Source of the DNA: CAYPEK01 sp964409645
Lineage (GTDB): Bacteria; UBP15; UBA6099
NCBI GenBank assembly: GCA_964409645.1
Contig: CAYPEK010000102.1
Location: 1 to 15,540 of the forward strand
Reading direction: 5' to 3'
DNA: 15,540 nt
Shown piece after piece: positions 7,573 through 13,855 of the stretch. The translations under genes were made by a program, and so were the position numbers. The notes beneath the pieces were generated by a model, which was given only the letters and a program-made list of their open reading frames with translations, was not told where the DNA came from and searched no databases. Within the stretch, counting starts at the first letter, position 1. Each line of letters begins with the position of its first letter.

Positions 7573-7583
7573 GGTGTGACACC
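7573..7583. promoter_or_regulatory. Palindrome GGTGTGACACC, possible operator
   Basis: GGTGT-G-ACACC is a perfect inverted repeat around a single base. It lies 20 bp upstream of the TATAAT box of the small helical gene and between it and the divergent SCP2/radical SAM operon. This is a plausible site for a dimeric regulator. The regulator is unknown, and an 11-bp palindrome may be chance. Confidence 0.3.
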
Positions 7584-7591
7584 AATCACGC

Positions 7592-7623
7592 GCGATTTTA
7601 TTGTATAATTGTTATAAAATCGC
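7592..7623. promoter_or_regulatory. Palindromic promoter region with TATAAT box
   Basis: The 9-bp arms GCGATTTTA (7592-7600) and TAAAATCGC (7615-7623) flank an AT-rich centre containing TATAAT (7604-7609), a perfect plus-strand -10 box. It is suited to the helical gene that starts 65 bp on. On the minus strand TACAAT overlaps the same place and could serve the divergent SCP2/radical SAM operon. No good -35 is seen at 16-18 bp for either direction. The remainder of 7459-7673 holds nothing else I can support. Confidence 0.45.
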
Positions 7624-7673
7624 TAACATTTAAGTAACTTCTGCCGTTCTAGTTAATAAAGGAGATGATTGCG

Positions 7674-7850
7674 ATGTCGGCACAGGAAATATACGAAACA
7701 TGCAGCACTCAGCAGACGGTTACCGACTACGCGCGCGACATCGATGAACTTCTCCGAGAAGAAGGCGAGCGCATCCGGCGCATTCTCAAAGTCATAGACG
7801 AGTCGATGGTTGCGATCCACAAGACCCGCGAAATCATAAACAAGCGCTAA
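7674..7850 (+). CDS. Small helical protein of unknown function (58 residues)
   Basis: ATG at 7674 gives 58 residues beginning MSAQEIYETC. AAAGGAG ends 9 nt upstream. An in-frame ATG at 7665 lies immediately after GGAG and is too close to use it, so 7674 is preferred. After a short N-terminal part with one Cys, residues about 20-58 (RDIDELLREEGERIRRILKVID and beyond) form a charged amphipathic helix with heptad-like spacing, probably a coiled coil or helical hairpin. It has no signal peptide or membrane segment. It is divergent from the SCP2/radical SAM operon across a palindromic promoter region and convergent with the propeller lipoprotein gene 52 bp away. I recognise no family; a small adaptor or regulatory helix is possible. 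A strong ribosome site and an upstream TATAAT support it as real. Confidence 0.6.
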   Translation: MSAQEIYETCSTQQTVTDYARDIDELLREEGERIRRILKVIDESMVAIHKTREIINKR

Positions 7851-7902
7851 ATAAAAGAAATATGTATTGATGAATGTCCGTAAGGCCCGCGCCGTGACGA
7901 TT

Positions 7903-9492
7903 TTATGGCGCCCATGCCGGCGCATAGTCGGAAATGCTGTAGTTTCGAGTGAGATTCTTCATGTCCGTTCCGTCGGTGTCGATAACGAATATATCCGGGC
8001 TCGAATCCATGAGGTCCGACTGGAATGCGATCCTGCTGCCGTCCGGCGAGAAAACCGGATTGAGGTCGCTCCCGACAGTAGCCACAAGCGGCGTTGACAC
8101 CCCGGAATTGATATCGTAAAGATAAATATCGTAACTCTGCGCGGATCCGTTATAACGCGAATAAGCGAAATAATTTCCTCCGGGACTGAACGCACAGTTT
8201 CTTATCTTCGCCATATCGGCCACTAAGGGAGTCGATGAAACCGTTTTCGTCGTCAGGTCATACTCGTAGATATTTGCTTCGGCGGGTTTTTCATAATCCA
8301 AATAAGCGAGATCCGTTTCGCCGTGCATGAAATACACCTTATCGGGATGCTTCGGCGAGAAACACGGAAAGCGGTTTGTATCGGTCGCCGTTCCGTACTC
8401 GATCTTTTCCACGTTCGATCCGTCGGCGTCCGCAACATAAATATCGTATTTTTTAAATTCGCTGTTTCTCTGCGTGAAGAGATACCCTTCTCCGGTTTCG
8501 TTTGCTCCGGGGTGGCCGATAATAGTTACCGTCCCGCCTTCCGTCCCGTCGTCTCCGAGCGGCACAAAAGTCGGCTGCTGCACCCATGTCCACGTGAACG
8601 TGATGTAGCCGGGGATATTGTCAGTGCTGTAAGTCGGATTATAGTAGTGCGCCACGATGTAAACCTCGATAAAATTCGTATCGTCGAGATTCACGCAGTA
8701 TGTTTTTCCCACAGGGCTCGACGTTTGTGTCTTGCCCTCTGAAGACGCGAAGCTAATCATGCTCGTCGAGTAGCCGGTGGTCGGGCACGAACTTCCCGTC
8801 TTTTCTATCATGCCCTTCGTCTTTGTGGAGTCTTTGGAGATTATGTAGCGGCCGCTTTTGTTGACGCCGAATTGCGATTTCTCTTCAGGCTTATTGTTCG
8901 ATGCTTCAAGCACGTGGGCGCTCTCGGGCGGCACCGCTACTATGTCCACCGTTTTCGACACATATCCGGCAAACGCTATCTTTGTCCCGTCCCACGACGC
9001 TCGCGCGTTCTCAAGATTTGATGTGCTTCCATCCACGGAACGATCCAAAGTCAGTTTTTTGTACTGAGTGTTCATTATCGAGACCGACACGATCTCCGTA
9101 TAATTCGAGTACCACTTCGATGTAAAAAACACTTTCAGCCCGTCTTGAGAAATCCCGGGGTTTTCAAAATTAAAAGTTGACAGATCGACATCCGAGTTAG
9201 CCGGCACCGACGGTTTCTCGGCGACAACAGATAGATTCGATCCGTCCGGGTTCATAGCCATAACCCTGTTCAAGGAATAGCCGTCCCTGTTGGACACAAA
9301 AACAATCCGATCCGGATGCTCCACCGGAACCGGAATCAGCGGTTTATCCGTCTTTCCGTTTTCATGCTGGCCTACTATGAGCGCGCCTGCCGCCGCAGCG
9401 CCGCCTCCACACCCTATAGTCGCCACCATCATTGTTGCGGACAGTGCCGCAAATAACATCAACATCAAGATGTTTTTAATTTTTCCGGACAC
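7903..9492 (-). CDS. TolB/PD40-type beta-propeller lipoprotein
   Basis: The protein has 529 residues from GTG; GGGAG lies 7 nt upstream. The N-terminus has a basic start, a hydrophobic run (8-26) and ATIGC (24-28). C28 is therefore a likely lipidated Cys, though the lipobox is imperfect, with Thr at -3. PD40/WD40-like blades follow: DRIVFVSNRDG (61-71), NPGISQDGLKVFFTS (111-125), ARASWDGTKIAFAG (163-176), FPCFSPKHPDKVYFMH (375-390), CAFSPGGNYFAYSR (433-446) and NPVFSPDGSRIAFQSD (478-493). Each is followed by a 'DIYxxDxDG' type strand. Residues about 195-335 do not fit the blades and form an inserted domain with C236 and C266. Such propellers act in the periplasm as interaction platforms, as in TolB. 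This one is not in a tol operon, so its role is unknown. GC content is lower than in the radical SAM genes. Confidence 0.8.
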   Translation of the reverse strand: MSGKIKNILMLMLFAALSATMMVATIGCGGGAAAAGALIVGQHENGKTDKPLIPVPVEHPDRIVFVSNRDGYSLNRVMAMNPDGSNLSVVAEKPSVPANSDVDLSTFNFENPGISQDGLKVFFTSKWYSNYTEIVSVSIMNTQYKKLTLDRSVDGSTSNLENARASWDGTKIAFAGYVSKTVDIVAVPPESAHVLEASNNKPEEKSQFGVNKSGRYIISKDSTKTKGMIEKTGSSCPTTGYSTSMISFASSEGKTQTSSPVGKTYCVNLDDTNFIEVYIVAHYYNPTYSTDNIPGYITFTWTWVQQPTFVPLGDDGTEGGTVTIIGHPGANETGEGYLFTQRNSEFKKYDIYVADADGSNVEKIEYGTATDTNRFPCFSPKHPDKVYFMHGETDLAYLDYEKPAEANIYEYDLTTKTVSSTPLVADMAKIRNCAFSPGGNYFAYSRYNGSAQSYDIYLYDINSGVSTPLVATVGSDLNPVFSPDGSRIAFQSDLMDSSPDIFVIDTDGTDMKNLTRNYSISDYAPAWAP

Positions 9493-9536
9493 GTATTATC
9501 TCCCTATCCCGCCCTTTCCGGCAGAAGTGGTTGTTC

Positions 9537-9542
9537 ATTATA
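9537..9542 (-). promoter_or_regulatory. -10 box TATAAT of the propeller lipoprotein gene
   Basis: On the minus strand a perfect TATAAT lies 44 nt before the GTG start. Upstream at 16-18 bp are only weak matches such as CTTTTA or TTTTAA, so the -35 is poor. The position and AT-rich surroundings make it the best promoter candidate for this gene. Confidence 0.45.
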
Positions 9543-9636
9543 TCATATCTTTAATAAATTAAAAGTCCATTTTTTTCGCCGCAAAATATCTTTCATTTGC
9601 GCGCCCATACAACGCTGGAATGTTATGTTTTTTTCG

Positions 9637-9693
9637 AAAACCAACAAAAACACACAATTTGTACTATAGTTAAAATTATGTGTTGTTGGTTTT
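9637..9693. repeat. Inverted repeat between divergent genes
   Basis: The 11-bp arms AAAACCAACAA (9637-9647) and TTGTTGGTTTT (9683-9693) are perfect inverted copies. Partial complementarity continues inward (CACA...AATTT against AAATTA...TGTG) with small gaps. The centre holds TATAGT and TAAAAT, which are possible -10 elements. It sits in the 281-bp spacer between the propeller and PDZ genes and could be an operator controlling both, or a hairpin limiting read-through. Confidence 0.45.
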
Positions 9694-9702
9694 GTGAAAA
9701 TC

Positions 9703-9719
9703 TTGGCAGGGAAAAAGCA
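9703..9719 (+). promoter_or_regulatory. Possible sigma-54 (-24/-12) promoter for the PDZ gene
   Basis: TTGGCAGG followed by AAGCA has GG (9705-9706) and GC (9717-9718) separated by exactly 10 bp, the sigma-54 spacing. It lies about 55 bp before the PDZ gene. The -12 side has AA where TT is usual. A plain TATAAT at 9732-9737 is an alternative -10 with no clear -35. No enhancer-binding regulator is encoded nearby. Confidence 0.3.
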
Positions 9720-9773
9720 ATTTTCACGTCTTATAATTGTTAATTGTTGTTGAACTTGTTATTGAGGTGACCT

Positions 9774-12700
9774 ATGCGTAAATCGACCATCCTGATTCTT
9801 GCAGCGCTTCTTGCGTGCTGCGTATTCTCATCCGGAGCATTCGGACAGGGCCGCGAGCGGCGCTTTCCGGTCGCGGCGGGCCAAACCCAGTCGCAATTCT
9901 CCCTCGGCATGGAAGCCACGGAAACGAGGGGCCAAGGCATGGTCGTGACGAGCATCGTCTCGGGCGGAACCGCCGAAGTTTCCGGCGTCAGGGTCGGCGA
10001 CGTTGTCGTCAAGCTCGCCGGGGTCAACATCAAAACAAAGGAAGACTTCATCAAGGCGCAAATATTAAGTTTCCGCATGCATGCCGCGAGTCAGGGGCTG
10101 ACGATCGAGGTTGTGCGCGACGGCCAGAGGCTGACTCTCGATTTGAAAGACGGCGTGAGCGGCGGCACGGCAGCGGCGGCGCAGCCGAGCGGCCCGTGGC
10201 TTGGAGTCGCGTTCGGCGCACCGCCTTCGGAGCTCGGCGCGGAAGGCGCGATGATAAAAGACCTCATCCGCTACTCGCCCGCGGATCAGGCCGGCCTGAT
10301 GAACGGCGATGTTGTCACCGCCCTCAACGGCAACCCCGTGAAATCCGTAGATGACGCAAGGAAAGCCGTCTCCGGACTCACCATCGGGCGGAGTTGCAAA
10401 ATAGCAATCATGCGGCTGGGCATGGCGGTCGGGCTGGACATCGTGCCGATCGAACCGCCCGCCGCCGACAGCGGCATGAACAAAAAGAAGGGCATCGCGG
10501 CCGAAATCAACGTCCTCAAATACGCGATGATCGACCCGCGGACGCGCACCGTCACGCTCGTCGGCAAATACGATCCCACCTACAACACAGGCTCGATCCC
10601 GTACTACGACCTGCTCATGGACGCCGTGAACAGCCCCTACCCTTCGTTTACGCTGGAACCGACCGACGCAACACGCAACGGAGTGTCGCAAGTCCACGCG
10701 GCGATCAGCGCCGACGTGCAACGCATGTCCACGGACCCGCAGTATCCCAACGTGTTCGCGATGCGGATGATGGACCTTATTCTGAACAATCCGGATATGG
10801 CGAAGGATAAAAAGCAGTTCGTCACAAAAGGCGCCGCGGCGTTCGGTGTCACGGACGACGAGATGCTCAAATTACTGAAAAAATCCGCTGGCGACAACAG
10901 CGTCACGTCGGAAGAGCTGATGCCGGTAATAGGCAAGGTAATGGTCGGGCTCGGCTACACCAACCTCGGCGAGGCGTTGCAGATACAGAACGACGCGTTC
11001 GCAGTGTTCGACAAACTCGGGATCGGCAGCGAAGGCCGCGCGATAGCCGATCAATTCCACGCCGGCGCGCTGTCTCAGGATCAGGCTTCGGTACAGCTCA
11101 CAGTGCTCATGGTGTCGGCGATGCTGCGCGAAATGCGCGTGCCGGAAAACGAGATACAGTCGCGCGCCAATAAAGTTTACAGCGGCAGATTGAGCGCCGC
11201 CGAGTTCCAGAAATACATGGAAGACACTTTCATGAGCATCGTCACTGATTCCGTCGGGCTGAAAATGTTCAACGGACTCACCCTCTCGCACCAGTTCCTC
11301 TGCCGGCTCTATAACGTGCCCACACCGATGATGAACCTCGTGTTCAAGGACGTGCCGGCGGACTCCGTTCTCGGCGACGTCCTTTTCCGCGCCGACTACG
11401 CGCTCAAGTCGATCATCACAAGCCCGGACATCAAGGAGAAAATCCCCGGCTTCATGACCGAGATGGAATACATCGACAACGAAACGAACAAGGGCGGCGT
11501 GCGCATCCCCGGCGACGCGGGCGCCGAAGTCGGCCACCGCCTTATCCCCGGCGACGTGAAACTCAGCGTGTCGCCGGACGGCAACATCGTTTCCTTCGAC
11601 GACGCGCGGGTGAAAATCATCGGCTGGGTCATCAATCAGGTCGGCTCCCGCAACTCGGCCGATGTACAGCAGGCGATCACGAACTACACAAACGAATATG
11701 CGGACTACCTCACGCGCAACTACGACCAGTTGGCGAAGGTGTTCCCGCCGCTCCACAAAATCCGCGAGGCGTCGAAGCTGATCGCGCTCGTCCGCTGGGC
11801 GCGCTCGAACAACTACAGTCTCACCGTGGAAAACGCGAGCGGCGCGAAAGTCAATCAGGCGTCCACGGCGGTCGGCTTCTGGCAGGGCGTATTCACCGCC
11901 AACCAGCAGGAGTTCAGTTTGACGATTGTCACCGAAGGCGGCGCTTCCTTCGACCAGAGCGAGGGCGACGCATGGGTTCAGCCGAAGCAGGACGTCGTCG
12001 TGACGGACAACGTGCTCAAGCAACTCGCGGCGAGCGAGCAGTTCGCGCGGGAAGCGGTCGGCGCGGGCAGCATCGAGGAAGCGCGCGACCTCGCCCAGAA
12101 AAGCGCGCTCGCGATGTCCGGCGAGATCGACCTCTCCACCCTGCCCCAGCTCGACGTGCCGCTGCCGGACGACCCGTTCCGCGCCGCCGCAATCAATAAC
12201 GATTCGGTCAACGTCATCGACCAGAACCTCGAAGCGATCAGCAACGCCAAGATCATCGCGGAGAAGGCCGACATGATGGAGTCCTCCTCTCCGCAGGACG
12301 CGGCGGCGCTGAAGCAGCTTGCCGAGCAGCAACAGAAACAGGCGCAGAAGAATCTGGACGACCTCAAGCAGGCGCTCGACGAGGTGAGGCAGTACCCGGG
12401 AAGGTCGTCCGACGTTGCGGTTCAGATACACAGCATGACAGCGTGGCCGATGGCGCCCGCGAAAATCCCCGTCGGCTCAGGCAGTACGATGACGACGACA
12501 CCGTCCCCGGAACCCGGCGGCGAAACACCTCCGGCCGAGGACACATCGAACAAGAAAAAATCGAAGACGCGCGCGGAACTTCAGGCGGAACTGGCGAAGC
12601 TTCAGTCCGAGCTCAATGCCACCAAGCAACAGCTCATGAAGCTGAACTACAACATCGCGCAGAACCAGAAGCTGTTCACCGACTGGGGCGACGAAGCCGA

Positions 12701-13223
12701 GAAAGGCATGGAGAAAGCACGCGACGTCTTCTTCAACCTTTTCATGGACGCGAGCGCGGGCAAGCTGCTCGAACGCTACGACCAGATGTACGAACTCTCG
12801 AAGAAACTGCCGGATCAGCCCGCGCCGCTGATCAAACGGCTCGGCAACACGAAGGAACTGCTCACCGGACTCTCCGACTGCAAGTCCTTCAAGGACGTGA
12901 TGGATTGGGCGTACGCCGAGGGCGACACGCTCCCGCAGGTGATCGACAAACTGCGCGACGGAATCGATATGATCTCGTCGCTCAAGGGGTGGGACAAGAC
13001 GCTCGTCGGCGCGGCGTGGCACTACGGCAGCAACATGGTGGACATGGCGTACCTGTTCGCGCAGTACAACGCGAGCTACGACAACCTCGAACTGGCAACC
13101 AAAAACAACGAGGATTTCAACAAGGCCCTCGCGGCGCTCAAGCAACGCATGAACGACCTGTACGACAAGTCAAAAGACGTTCAGCAACAACTTGATTCGA
13201 TGTCCGATGAGGATTTGCAGTAA
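9774..13223 (+). CDS. Large exported double-PDZ protein with C-terminal coiled coils
   Basis: The protein has 1149 residues; GAGGTG precedes the ATG by 4 nt. A signal peptide (1-24, hydrophobic MRKSTILILAALLACCVF then SSGAFG) directs export. Two PDZ-like domains follow: about 40-127 (MVVTSIVSGGTAEVSGVRVGD, 56-76) and 141-226 (SPADQAGLMNGDVVTALNG, 168-186). There is no trypsin-like or other protease domain, so it is not a DegP/HtrA protease. Residues 245-750 are a large helical region starting YAMIDPRTRTVTLVGKYD (250-267), which I do not recognise. Residues 810-875 are Gln-rich coiled coil, 897-925 a Pro/Thr-rich linker, and 930-965 and 1100-1149 further coiled coil. PDZ domains bind C-termini or unfolded segments, so a periplasmic scaffold or quality-control role is possible (inference). 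The last 17 nt overlap the zinc-ribbon gene, suggesting a two-gene unit. Confidence 0.82.
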   Translation: MRKSTILILAALLACCVFSSGAFGQGRERRFPVAAGQTQSQFSLGMEATETRGQGMVVTSIVSGGTAEVSGVRVGDVVVKLAGVNIKTKEDFIKAQILSFRMHAASQGLTIEVVRDGQRLTLDLKDGVSGGTAAAAQPSGPWLGVAFGAPPSELGAEGAMIKDLIRYSPADQAGLMNGDVVTALNGNPVKSVDDARKAVSGLTIGRSCKIAIMRLGMAVGLDIVPIEPPAADSGMNKKKGIAAEINVLKYAMIDPRTRTVTLVGKYDPTYNTGSIPYYDLLMDAVNSPYPSFTLEPTDATRNGVSQVHAAISADVQRMSTDPQYPNVFAMRMMDLILNNPDMAKDKKQFVTKGAAAFGVTDDEMLKLLKKSAGDNSVTSEELMPVIGKVMVGLGYTNLGEALQIQNDAFAVFDKLGIGSEGRAIADQFHAGALSQDQASVQLTVLMVSAMLREMRVPENEIQSRANKVYSGRLSAAEFQKYMEDTFMSIVTDSVGLKMFNGLTLSHQFLCRLYNVPTPMMNLVFKDVPADSVLGDVLFRADYALKSIITSPDIKEKIPGFMTEMEYIDNETNKGGVRIPGDAGAEVGHRLIPGDVKLSVSPDGNIVSFDDARVKIIGWVINQVGSRNSADVQQAITNYTNEYADYLTRNYDQLAKVFPPLHKIREASKLIALVRWARSNNYSLTVENASGAKVNQASTAVGFWQGVFTANQQEFSLTIVTEGGASFDQSEGDAWVQPKQDVVVTDNVLKQLAASEQFAREAVGAGSIEEARDLAQKSALAMSGEIDLSTLPQLDVPLPDDPFRAAAINNDSVNVIDQNLEAISNAKIIAEKADMMESSSPQDAAALKQLAEQQQKQAQKNLDDLKQALDEVRQYPGRSSDVAVQIHSMTAWPMAPAKIPVGSGSTMTTTPSPEPGGETPPAEDTSNKKKSKTRAELQAELAKLQSELNATKQQLMKLNYNIAQNQKLFTDWGDEAEKGMEKARDVFFNLFMDASAGKLLERYDQMYELSKKLPDQPAPLIKRLGNTKELLTGLSDCKSFKDVMDWAYAEGDTLPQVIDKLRDGIDMISSLKGWDKTLVGAAWHYGSNMVDMAYLFAQYNASYDNLELATKNNEDFNKALAALKQRMNDLYDKSKDVQQQLDSMSDEDLQ

Positions 13224-13551
13224 ATGCGGTAATGCACAACCAAGCGAGGCGGAAATGGAGCTGAACCAAAGCCCGGAACAGAAAATCGGCGTCGAATTCA
13301 AGAAAAGAAGACTGAGGCAGCTACTCGTCGGGATTCCGCTGCTCCCGGCAATGATCTTTTTGTTATTGACGACCGAAAGAGGCACAAAGATGCAATCCGC
13401 CGACACTCCGCTGGTGGCGGCACTCGCGGCTCTCGTTTTCGGGGCCCTTATATTCTCGTTTTGGAACTGGAGATGCCCGTCGTGCGGCAAATATCTCGGC
13501 AAAGCAATCAACCCGAAGTTCTGCAATAAATGCGGAACAAAACTTCAGTAA
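13207..13551 (+). CDS. Small zinc-ribbon protein with two membrane segments
   Basis: The protein has 114 residues from ATG at 13207, inside the end of the PDZ gene and out of frame with it. A TTG at 13192 would add five residues, including one more Cys. There is no good ribosome site, so translation is probably coupled. The N-terminus MRICSKCGNAQP has one CxxC knuckle (C4, C7) of the pattern usual in 'MxxCxxCG' zinc-ribbon proteins, but the matching second knuckle is absent. Two hydrophobic segments follow, about 38-55 and 68-87. A complete C-terminal ribbon, CPSCG and CNKCG (C90, C93, C106, C109), comes last. The zinc domains would be on the same side of the membrane, probably cytoplasmic. 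The function is unknown; pairing with the PDZ protein suggests a joint envelope role (inference). Confidence 0.7.
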   Translation: MRICSKCGNAQPSEAEMELNQSPEQKIGVEFKKRRLRQLLVGIPLLPAMIFLLLTTERGTKMQSADTPLVAALAALVFGALIFSFWNWRCPSCGKYLGKAINPKFCNKCGTKLQ

Positions 13552-13609
13552 ACATTACTGCTGTCCTATTTCGGATAAGCAGCGACATTTTCGAGAACAA
13601 GCTATTCCT

Positions 13610-13657
13610 GCGCTGATTAAAGCGCGGTACTGGCACCGCGCAGACCGAGTTGCCAGT
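13610..13657 (+). repeat. Chain of overlapping, mutually exclusive hairpins (REP-like)
   Basis: Three stems share arms. They are GCGCT/AGCGC (13610-13614 with 13621-13625), GCGCGGT/ACCGCGC (13622-13628 with 13635-13641), and ACTGGCA/TGCCAGT (13629-13635 with 13651-13657). The loop of the second stem supplies the first arm of the third. CCCCGACTTTTTT follows. The layout resembles an attenuator, but it lies 58 bp past the zinc-ribbon gene with no gene directly downstream on the plus strand. A REP-type repeat or 3'-end terminator is more likely. Confidence 0.5.
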
Positions 13658-13710
13658 CCCCGACTTTTTTGCCTTCAATTGTTCTGCTTATAGATTCTTC
13701 AACGTGACCG

Positions 13711-13728
13711 CTTGCTGACGCGCGCGGC
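13711..13728 (-). repeat. 18-bp motif shared with the element at 3277
   Basis: On the minus strand this reads GCCGCGCGCGTCAGCAAG. It is identical to 3277-3294 (plus strand) except for one base (C for A at position 12). Two nearly identical 18-mers in non-coding DNA, both beside inverted repeats, suggest a dispersed repeat family. The rest of 13552-13855 contains the hairpins described separately and no gene I can support. Confidence 0.5.
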
Positions 13729-13804
13729 TCGGCTTCGTGTGCCATGCACAAAGTTTTCTTTTGTACATGAGATAAAACAATGTCATTATGGGCAAGACCT
13801 ATTA

Positions 13805-13837
13805 GGCGGAACATTTGGCAGGGTACGGCCATCCGCC
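13805..13837 (-). terminator. Nested hairpin downstream of the ATPase gene
   Basis: GGCGGA (13805-13810) pairs with TCCGCC (13832-13837), and inside it TGGC (13816-13819) pairs with GCCA (13828-13831). The two helices are separated by a one-sided 5-nt bulge. It lies 18 nt past the ATPase stop on the minus strand. No T-run follows on either strand, so a classic Rho-independent terminator is doubtful; it may protect the mRNA 3' end. Confidence 0.35.
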
Positions 13838-13855
13838 CTATTATTTCTTCGGCTT

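Noticed and set aside
10872..12431. 519-codon minus-strand frame inside the PDZ gene
   Set aside because: Antisense shadow of a GC-rich gene, dominated by Arg, Val, His and Glu, with no motif.
9774..13223. PDZ protein as a DegP/HtrA protease
   Set aside because: There is no serine-protease domain or GNSGG motif, and the PDZ domains are N-terminal.
13617..13832. 71-codon minus-strand frame in the repeat region
   Set aside because: It runs through the overlapping hairpins and the shared 18-mer, so it is translated repeat DNA.
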